A stretch of DNA of 64,000 bases. Origin: Streptomyces albiflavescens. Its GTDB lineage: Bacteria; Actinomycetota; Actinomycetes; Streptomycetales; Streptomycetaceae. Position 1 is the stretch's first letter; every line of letters begins with the position of its first letter. The position numbers were made by a program, and so were the translations under genes. A model generated the notes under the pieces. That model was given only the letters and a program-made list of their open reading frames with translations, searched no databases and was not told where the DNA came from. Positions 63,178 to 64,000 of the stretch are shown here, one piece after another. Location: assembly GCF_014645835.1 (NCBI RefSeq), contig NZ_BMMM01000020.1, positions 113,233 through 177,232 of the forward strand, read 5' to 3'.

Positions 63178-64000
63178 TCAGATCACCCCGCTGGACTTGA
63201 GCAGGCGCAGCTCTTCGTCGCCGAGGCCGAGCTCGCCGATGTAGACCTCTTCGTTGTGTTCGCCGAGCAGCGGCGAACCGGTGACGTCCACAGGGGAGTC
63301 GGAGAGCTTCAGCGGGCTGCCCACGGTCACGAACTCGCCGCGCTCGGGGTGCGTCACCTTCACGACCATCTCGTTGGCGACCAGCGACTCGTCCTCGATG
63401 ATCTCCTTGGTGGAGAGGATCGGACCGCACGGGATGTTGTGGGAGTTGAGCGCCTCCAGCACCTGCCACTTGGGAAGGGTGGACGACCACTCCTCGATGA
63501 GCTGGAACATCTTCTCGAGCTTGGGCAGTCGGGCCTCGGGGGTGGACCACTCGGGGTCGTCGGCCAGTTCGGGCCTGCCGATGAGTTCGCTGAGGGGCTG
63601 CCAGCCGACGGGCTGCACGATGACGTAGACGTAGTCGTTCGGTCCGCCGGGTGCGCACTTGACCGCCCAGCCGGGCTGGCCGCCTCCGGAGGCGTTCCCG
63701 GACCGGGGAACCTCGTCGCCGAAGTCCTCGTTGGGATATTCGGCGAGCGGACCCTGTGCCAGTCGCTGCTGATCGCGCAGCTTCACCCGGCAGAGGTTGA
63801 GCACGGCATGCTGCATGGCCACGTTGACCCGCTGACCACGCCCGGTGTTCTCCCGCTGGAACAGCGCCGCGAGAATCCCCGCCACGGCGTGGATACCGGT
63901 GCCCGAGTCCCCGATCTGGGCGCCGGTCGCCAGGGGTGGTCCGTCCTCGAAGCCGGTGGTCGCCATGGACCCGCCCATGGCCTGGGCGACGACCTCGTAC
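63178..64000 (-). CDS. frc: Formyl-CoA:oxalate CoA-transferase (5' end outside window)
   Basis: The C-terminal ~274 residues are visible; the frame stays open to the window edge. Family III CoA-transferase with Frc-specific features: YEVVAQAMGGSMATTGF, QIGDSGTGIHAVAGILAALF, the Gly-rich active-site loop GNASGGGQPG, and the segment GGPNDYVYVIVQPVGWQPLS. Frc moves CoA from formyl-CoA to oxalate, making oxalyl-CoA for oxalyl-CoA decarboxylase, which should lie beyond the right edge. It is followed by the CoA ligase gene 1 bp away. Confidence 0.9.
   Translation of the reverse strand, partial: YEVVAQAMGGSMATTGFEDGPPLATGAQIGDSGTGIHAVAGILAALFQRENTGRGQRVNVAMQHAVLNLCRVKLRDQQRLAQGPLAEYPNEDFGDEVPRSGNASGGGQPGWAVKCAPGGPNDYVYVIVQPVGWQPLSELIGRPELADDPEWSTPEARLPKLEKMFQLIEEWSSTLPKWQVLEALNSHNIPCGPILSTKEIIEDESLVANEMVVKVTHPERGEFVTVGSPLKLSDSPVDVTGSPLLGEHNEEVYIGELGLGDEELRLLKSSGVI

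Noticed and set aside
60894..63200. 768-codon plus-strand frame opposite the CoA ligase
   Set aside because: Charged Arg/Asp/His-rich noise; the minus strand has clear ATP-grasp and CoA-binding motifs.

Overview
The window is high-GC, with strong GGAGG-type ribosome binding sites, many 4-nt start/stop overlaps, GTG/TTG starts, and families typical of soil actinomycetes: a BTAD/NB-ARC regulator, CBM-bearing secreted hydrolases, Tat substrates, and MFS and ABC importers. It reads as chromosomal, accessory-rich Streptomyces DNA (inference from gene content and base composition). No rRNA, tRNA or CRISPR was seen.

Left third (1-32 kb). A truncated GH8 glycosidase and a PQQ-type sugar dehydrogenase share near-identical CBM modules. 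They face a three-gene operon of Trypco1 protein, trypsin-like protease and a 1324-residue BTAD/STAND ATPase, which looks like a protease-based conflict or signalling system. Next come a Liv-type ABC importer with a LivH-LivM-LivF triple fusion and an acyl-CoA ligase; a DHA2 exporter divergent from a tandem-domain Lrp regulator; GNAT, LysR and BASS transporter genes; a sialidase with a propeller protein; and a collagen-like protein with a coiled-coil partner. A decay zone follows: fused remnants of a quinone oxidoreductase and a MarR gene, then an operon of ketopantoate-reductase-like gene, two heavily deleted formate dehydrogenase genes and an intact fdhD. An OFA-family transporter with its 42-residue small subunit follows.

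Middle (32-37 kb). FabH-like KASIII, a GntR/FCD regulator, an IS200/IS605 element with intact tnpA and amber-interrupted tnpB, and an LtrA-like membrane protein.

Right-centre (37.4-58 kb). A co-directional 20-kb block. It runs from a ROK regulator through a sugar ABC importer, a Gfo/Idh/MocA oxidoreductase, a TIM-barrel isomerase/lyase, a secreted PQQ-type dehydrogenase with PKD and CBM6, and a ThuA/DUF1080 lipoprotein. After a terminator and a 16-bp repeat array come inositol-3-phosphate synthase, UbiA prenyltransferase (EboC-like), TIM barrel, EboA, TatD (EboB-like), EboE, a phosphodiesterase (EboF-like) and a Tat-exported TIM-barrel protein. This is an Ebo-type cluster in which Ino1 stands where other ebo operons carry the dehydroquinate-synthase-like EboD. 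I rate it the most interesting system in the window. A 58-bp perfect palindrome ends the block.

Right edge (58-64 kb). On the minus strand, formyl-CoA transferase (truncated by the window end), an acyl-CoA ligase (ADP-forming type) and two OFA transporters form a likely oxalate/formate catabolic operon.
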